Shown: positions 6,986 to 9,358 of the stretch, piece by piece
Layout of the letters: each line of letters begins with the position of its first letter
Numbering within the stretch: the first letter of the stretch is position 1
DNA from: an uncultured Desulfomonile sp.
GTDB taxonomy: Bacteria > Desulfobacterota > Desulfomonilia > Desulfomonilales > Desulfomonilaceae
Reading direction: 5' to 3'
DNA: 9,358 bases
NCBI GenBank assembly: GCA_903920415.1
Contig: CAIXMD010000188.1
Location: 1-9,358, forward strand
Notes under the pieces: generated by a model
What the model saw: only the letters and a program-made list of their open reading frames with translations
Told to the model about the DNA's origin: nothing
The model's database searches: none
Translations under genes and position numbers: made by a program

Positions 6986-7750
6986 TCAAGTATTTGCCAG
7001 GGTGCCGCCGTCCACATAGATGCTCTGGCCTGAAATGAAACTCGCTGAGTTGGAACAGAGGAAGAGCACAGCGCCGACGATGTCTTCCGGTTGCGCGAGC
7101 CGACCTTGGGGTATTCTGGATACGAGTTGCCGCTCAATTTCGGGGTTGGCCCAGATAGGTTCACTAAAATGGGTCCGGGTCATGCCCGGGCCTACAGCGT
7201 TTACCAGGATGTTTGACGGAGCCCACTCCGTGGCCATACACATGGTAAGCATCTTCAAGGCTGCCTTGCTGGCGTGGTAAATACCCATCATGGGCCCGCC
7301 CCGTTCTGCTCCCACAGTGGTGATGTTCACTATACGGCCGCCTCCGTGTTGCATCATCACTTTGGCGACTGCCCGACTCAAGAGAAAAACACCCTTCACG
7401 TTCGTGCTGAAAATCTTGTCAAAGCCGTCCTCCCGGAGATCGATGAGCGGCCTGAAAAAACTCCGGGCAGCATTGTTCACCAATATATCGATCCTGCCAA
7501 AGGATTTTACGGTCGAATCCACCAGGGCTTCGATCTGGTCGTTTTTGGTCACATCGGTTACCTTGGCAATAGCCTGTCCGCCGTGTGAGAGAATCTCTTC
7601 TGCAACGGCTTCGATCTCTGCTGCCGTTCTAGCCGCGACAACGATCTTGGCGTGTGACTCGGCAAGTCCCAGAGCAATTGCCTTTCCGATACCCTTTCCA
7701 CCTCCAGTGACGATTGCCACCTTGTCCCTCAAGTTTGGTCTGTCGCTCAT
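6986..7750 (-). CDS. Short-chain dehydrogenase/reductase (SDR), probably NADP(H)-linked
   Basis: Classical SDR of 254 residues that interconverts a hydroxyl and a keto group, plausibly on a CoA thioester given the neighbours. The Rossmann motif TGGGKGIG spans 15-22, NNAA 92-95, the structural Asn is 117, and YHASK gives Tyr158 and Lys162. PG (188-189) and the C-terminal SGQSIYVDGG are as expected. Lys19 in the glycine motif and Arg41 at the end of the second strand suggest NADP(H) over NAD(H). The position normally held by the catalytic Ser, 13 residues before the Tyr, is Thr145 (NITTVG); Thr can substitute but is uncommon. ATG 7750 has AGGAGG at 7761-7766 ten bases upstream. It is the first gene of the minus-strand cluster leading into the dehydratase subunits. 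BadH-like hydroxyacyl-CoA dehydrogenases and FabG-like ketoreductases share this fold, so the substrate is unassigned. Confidence 0.92.
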   Translation of the reverse strand: MSDRPNLRDKVAIVTGGGKGIGKAIALGLAESHAKIVVAARTAAEIEAVAEEILSHGGQAIAKVTDVTKNDQIEALVDSTVKSFGRIDILVNNAARSFFRPLIDLREDGFDKIFSTNVKGVFLLSRAVAKVMMQHGGGRIVNITTVGAERGGPMMGIYHASKAALKMLTMCMATEWAPSNILVNAVGPGMTRTHFSEPIWANPEIERQLVSRIPQGRLAQPEDIVGAVLFLCSNSASFISGQSIYVDGGTLANT

Positions 7751-7765
7751 TTCCTAAAAACCTCC

Positions 7766-7780
7766 TCTCACCCTGTGAGG
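7766..7780 (-). promoter_or_regulatory. Small hairpin abutting the SDR ribosome binding site
   Basis: On the coding strand CTCAC, an AGG loop and GTGAG form a five-base-pair stem (7767-7779), extendable by one wobble pair. It sits directly 5' of the AGGAGG Shine-Dalgarno of the SDR gene. It could affect access to the site or stabilise the 5' end of the message. It may also be chance. Confidence 0.25.
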
Positions 7781-7800
7781 ATCTTAAGACAACCATCTTT

Positions 7801-7829
7801 CTATTACGGGAGTTTGAGGAGTATGGCAA
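7801..7829 (-). promoter_or_regulatory. Candidate promoter for the SDR-dehydratase cluster
   Basis: On the minus strand TTGCCA (7824-7829, five of six to the -35 consensus) is followed after 17 bases by TAATAG (7801-7806), a weak -10. It ends 50 bases before the SDR ATG. Position and spacing fit; the -10 is the weak point. Confidence 0.3.
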
Positions 7830-7910
7830 GCCCTTAGGGGAGGCTTGAACACCTTTTCAAAAAAAAGATGAACTTGGTTTAACGGGTAGAAAAGCCATGC
7901 TGTCTTAGAC

Positions 7911-7940
7911 TTGAATTTAGGTTGCGATTCGGGATATAAT
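7911..7940 (+). promoter_or_regulatory. Sigma70-type promoter for the small lipoprotein gene
   Basis: TTGAAT (7911-7916) and a perfect TATAAT (7935-7940) are separated by 18 bases. Transcription would start near 7947, giving a leader of about 100 bases before ATG 8047. This is one of the two best promoter matches in the window. Confidence 0.5.
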
Positions 7941-7955
7941 TCATAATCTATAGGT

Positions 7956-7987
7956 CGGTTTGGGACGGATTTAATTTGATCCCACCG
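7956..7987 (+). promoter_or_regulatory. Leader hairpin in the 5' UTR of the lipoprotein gene
   Basis: TGGGA (7961-7965) pairs with TCCCA (7980-7984), and the stem continues past a two-base TT bulge with CGG (7956-7958) and CCG (7985-7987). It begins about ten bases after the predicted transcription start. No riboswitch class is recognisable; a stabilising or regulatory role is only a possibility. Confidence 0.3.
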
Positions 7988-8046
7988 TATGAGAGAGGAC
8001 CTGAGCGTTCATCGAATTTCTACTGGTACGGTATTGAAAGCTTTTC

Positions 8047-8238
8047 ATGGATCATATCACGGTCGGGAAACTCCTCGTCATTGGTTCCATAGCGGTCGTC
8101 TGTTGCCTTATGTCCTGCACGGCAGTGACCAAGTTTTTTGATTCGGACTTATCTTCCGCTGAGCCTGCCGGGGAAGCACGATCCGACAAGAGAATCCCGC
8201 TTCCGCCCACAGTGAACGATTTTGAGCCCAAAAACTAG
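8047..8238 (+). CDS. Small predicted lipoprotein of unknown function
   Basis: A 63-residue protein with an N-terminal hydrophobic segment (about 9-23) ending in LMSC, a lipobox with Cys24 as the lipidated residue. Thr follows the Cys, which under the E. coli +2 rule would favour the outer membrane. The mature part is about 40 residues, polar, with acidic and basic patches and a proline-rich end (PLPP, 51-54); it looks unstructured. The ribosome binding site is weak (GAAAG, 8036-8040). It has its own good promoter and leader upstream and is followed by a 179-base gap to EIID. I do not recognise a family. A signal-anchored short membrane protein is the alternative reading. Confidence 0.6.
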   Translation: MDHITVGKLLVIGSIAVVCCLMSCTAVTKFFDSDLSSAEPAGEARSDKRIPLPPTVNDFEPKN

Positions 8239-8301
8239 TGTTTTTTAAGAGTATTCCCACGATGTATGAATCACATGCAGAATAAAAAACCATCGTGACG
8301 G
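8230..8301. repeat. Inverted repeats downstream of the lipoprotein gene
   Basis: AAAAAC (8230-8235) and GTTTTT (8240-8245) form an AT-rich palindrome over the TAG stop. A second pair, CACGATG (8258-8264) and CATCGTG (8291-8297), are perfect seven-base arms 26 bases apart. Either could form an RNA structure at the message end, but neither has the GC stem plus U-tract of a strong terminator. Confidence 0.3.
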
Positions 8302-8352
8302 AGAGAATTTTTCCCGTCTGATCCTCTTGGAGCTGGGCCGGTGTCTCCCTTA

Positions 8353-8379
8353 TTGACATGGCAGGCTGTGTGGTTTAAT
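8353..8379 (+). promoter_or_regulatory. Extended -10 sigma70 promoter for EIID-HPr
   Basis: A perfect TTGACA (8353-8358) is followed after 15 bases by TTTAAT (8374-8379), which carries an upstream TGG (8371-8373), so it reads as an extended -10. Transcription would start near 8386. This lies after the TTG codon at 8379 that could otherwise begin EIID and therefore points to ATG 8418 as the real start. The short spacing is the main caveat. Confidence 0.45.
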
Positions 8380-8417
8380 TGATTAAGGCACCTCGACAAA
8401 GTGTTGACTCGACTCTG

Positions 8418-9185
8418 ATGAAAGGGGTGAACCACCGCGTCTTCCTGCGATCTTTCTTTCTAGAGACTCTTTGGAATTATGAAAAGATGCAAAACGTAGG
8501 TTTCGTGTTTTGTATGTATCCTGCACTTTTTAGGCTTTTTCGCGATTCTGAAGAGAGAAATGGAGCGGTCATACGAAATCTTGACACTGTAAACACTCAT
8601 CCTTCTATGGGACCCTTGTTGGCGGGACTCACTGCTCGTCTGGAACATGATCTGGATCCTGCTACGGTGATTTCCTATCGAAAGCGGATAATGTCGGTAT
8701 TGGCAGCTCACGGGGACCACTTGTTTTGGGGACTCATCAAACCCTTGGCAGGGGTTTTCGGTGTGATTCTCACCTTGTTTTTTTTCGGGACTGTGGCTGG
8801 GAGTTTAGCCGCACTCGTGATTTATAACACCCCGAACATGTTGGTTCGTTCCCAGGGTTTTCAAATAGGCTGGGGACAAGGCTTGAACTGTCTTCAGATG
8901 CTAAATTCATCTGCTTTGGACAATGTGATTACCTGGGTTCGCATGACGCTGTCCACAGCTTTAGGAGTTGCAGCCGGATTGTTGGTCTTTGCTGCTATGA
9001 ACGTGCGGCAGTGTGCCACAATTAACCTCCCTCGGTTTATTGTGGTAGCATCAGTTATCATGCTGGGCGGAACGGGTTTTCTCTTACTGAGGAAACAGGT
9101 CCCCCTGGGAGCTGTTATTCATTTGGTCGTTTTGGCCTCGGTGATCGTATTCATTTTAATTGATATGGGTATATTGTTCCCATGA
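8418..9185 (+). CDS. PTS mannose/fructose/sorbose family EIID component
   Basis: Membrane component IID of a mannose-type phosphotransferase system, normally complexed with IIC to form the sugar channel. Counted from ATG 8418 (255 residues), FLRSFFLETLWNYEKMQ (10-26) matches the family N-terminus, NTHPSMGPLLAGL (59-71) the conserved NTxP region, and GDHLFWGLIKPL (99-110) the GDxxFW(x)xxP signature. Hydrophobic segments follow at about 110-136, 180-193, 206-222 and 235-254. The frame stays open upstream to TTG 8379, which would add 13 residues, but a promoter overlaps that codon and neither start has a good Shine-Dalgarno. The last codon and stop overlap the ATG of HPr (ATGA), so the two are translationally coupled. 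No IIC, IIB or IIA gene lies upstream in the window; a small lipoprotein gene occupies that place. The transported sugar, if any, is unknown. Confidence 0.88.
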   Translation: MKGVNHRVFLRSFFLETLWNYEKMQNVGFVFCMYPALFRLFRDSEERNGAVIRNLDTVNTHPSMGPLLAGLTARLEHDLDPATVISYRKRIMSVLAAHGDHLFWGLIKPLAGVFGVILTLFFFGTVAGSLAALVIYNTPNMLVRSQGFQIGWGQGLNCLQMLNSSALDNVITWVRMTLSTALGVAAGLLVFAAMNVRQCATINLPRFIVVASVIMLGGTGFLLLRKQVPLGAVIHLVVLASVIVFILIDMGILFP

Positions 9186-9358
9186 CTAACGGACACGAAG
9201 CGGTTGAGAGGACGGTTGTGGTAGGAAATCCACTTGGTTTACACGCAAGGGTGGCCACCATGATGGTTCAGGCGATGAAGAATTATACCTGCCAGGTCAC
9301 GCTGGTGAAAGATGATTTGGAGGTTGATGCCAGAAGTGTTTTGGAACTATTACTTTTA
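9182..9358 (+). CDS. ptsH: HPr-family phosphocarrier protein (partial, cut by window end)
   Basis: The first 59 residues of an HPr-like protein, which passes phosphate from Enzyme I to EIIA. The active-site segment NPLGLHAR (16-23) gives phospho-accepting His21. ARSVLELL (50-57) places Ser52 at the spacing of the HPr-kinase regulatory Ser46 (offset of six from an N-terminal extension shared by both sites). The residue after His-Ala-Arg is Val24, where most HPr proteins have Pro. ATG 9182 overlaps the EIID stop (ATGA), so expression is coupled. Later genes, such as Enzyme I, are expected beyond the window but not seen. Loss of the Pro could mean a specialised HPr-like domain. Confidence 0.85.
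   Translation, partial: MTNGHEAVERTVVVGNPLGLHARVATMMVQAMKNYTCQVTLVKDDLEVDARSVLELLLL

Larger units (their letters stand above)
7751..8046. other. Divergent intergenic region between SDR and lipoprotein genes
   Basis: About 296 bases with no credible gene. It holds the SDR ribosome binding site and hairpin, a weak minus-strand promoter candidate, a run of eight or more A residues near 7859-7867, a good plus-strand promoter (7911-7940) and a leader hairpin (7956-7987). I see no operator that I can assign to a known regulator. Confidence 0.6.

Noticed and set aside
6960..6989. Longer first dehydratase subunit starting at TTG 6989 or ATG 6971
   Set aside because: GGAGG at 6965-6969 is correctly spaced only for ATG 6959, and the extra residues have no family counterpart.
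7290..7757. 155-residue open frame on the plus strand
   Set aside because: It lies antisense over the SDR gene, whose motifs are unmistakable; the translation is serine/alanine-rich with no recognisable domain.
8239..8378. Remnant of an EIIC gene before EIID
   Set aside because: The gap is only about 140 bases and no frame in it resembles EIIC membrane segments.
8379..8417. TTG start for EIID
   Set aside because: Rare start codon with no Shine-Dalgarno, and the -10 element of a good promoter overlaps it.
1..9358. CRISPR arrays, insertion sequences, tRNA or rRNA genes
   Set aside because: No regularly spaced repeats, transposase-like frames, terminal inverted repeats or recognisable RNA gene sequences were seen on reading both strands.

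Overview
This looks like a chromosomal stretch from an anaerobic bacterium of roughly balanced base composition. A sulfate-reducing or syntrophic Desulfobacterota ('Deltaproteobacteria') member is my best guess. The guess rests on gene content: paired oxygen-sensitive HgdB/BcrC-type iron-sulfur proteins, acyl-CoA enzymes, and a mannose-type PTS EIID followed directly by HPr. It is an inference; no rRNA or taxonomic marker is present.

Layout. (1) Plus-strand cluster, about 1-4412: a possible C-terminal fragment of an upstream gene, an acyl-CoA dehydrogenase, a class II-type histone-deacetylase-fold protein, and an AcsA-type acyl-CoA synthetase. (2) Minus-strand cluster, read leftward from 7750 to 4487 and convergent with the first: an SDR oxidoreductase, then two different subunits of the 2-hydroxyacyl-CoA dehydratase/benzoyl-CoA reductase family. 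(3) Divergent intergenic region 7751-8046, with promoter candidates on both strands. (4) Plus-strand 8047-9358: a small predicted lipoprotein, a PTS EIID membrane component, and an HPr gene cut by the window end.

How the genes may work together. The two clusters together supply CoA activation, alpha/beta-dehydrogenation (or enoyl-CoA reduction), radical dehydration or ring reduction, and alcohol/ketone interconversion. This suits metabolism of a 2-hydroxy acid or of an aromatic/alicyclic acid through CoA thioesters. The substrate cannot be read from the sequence. The ATP-hydrolysing activator that these dehydratases and reductases need is not in the window.

Most notable details. The AcsA-like protein matches B. 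subtilis AcsA along its length and keeps the ATP-binding and WWxTETG motifs. However, the A10 lysine (PKTRSGK in the family) is Ile552, and the A8 loop is rearranged. That lysine is both essential for adenylation and the classic target of acetylation control, yet a deacetylase-fold gene lies directly upstream. The acyl-CoA dehydrogenase has its probable catalytic Glu at the isovaleryl/long-chain position rather than in the usual EGT motif. The SDR has Thr at the catalytic Ser position. The EIID has no EIIC, EIIB or EIIA beside it and seems to have its own promoter. The HPr lacks the usual Pro after His-Ala-Arg.
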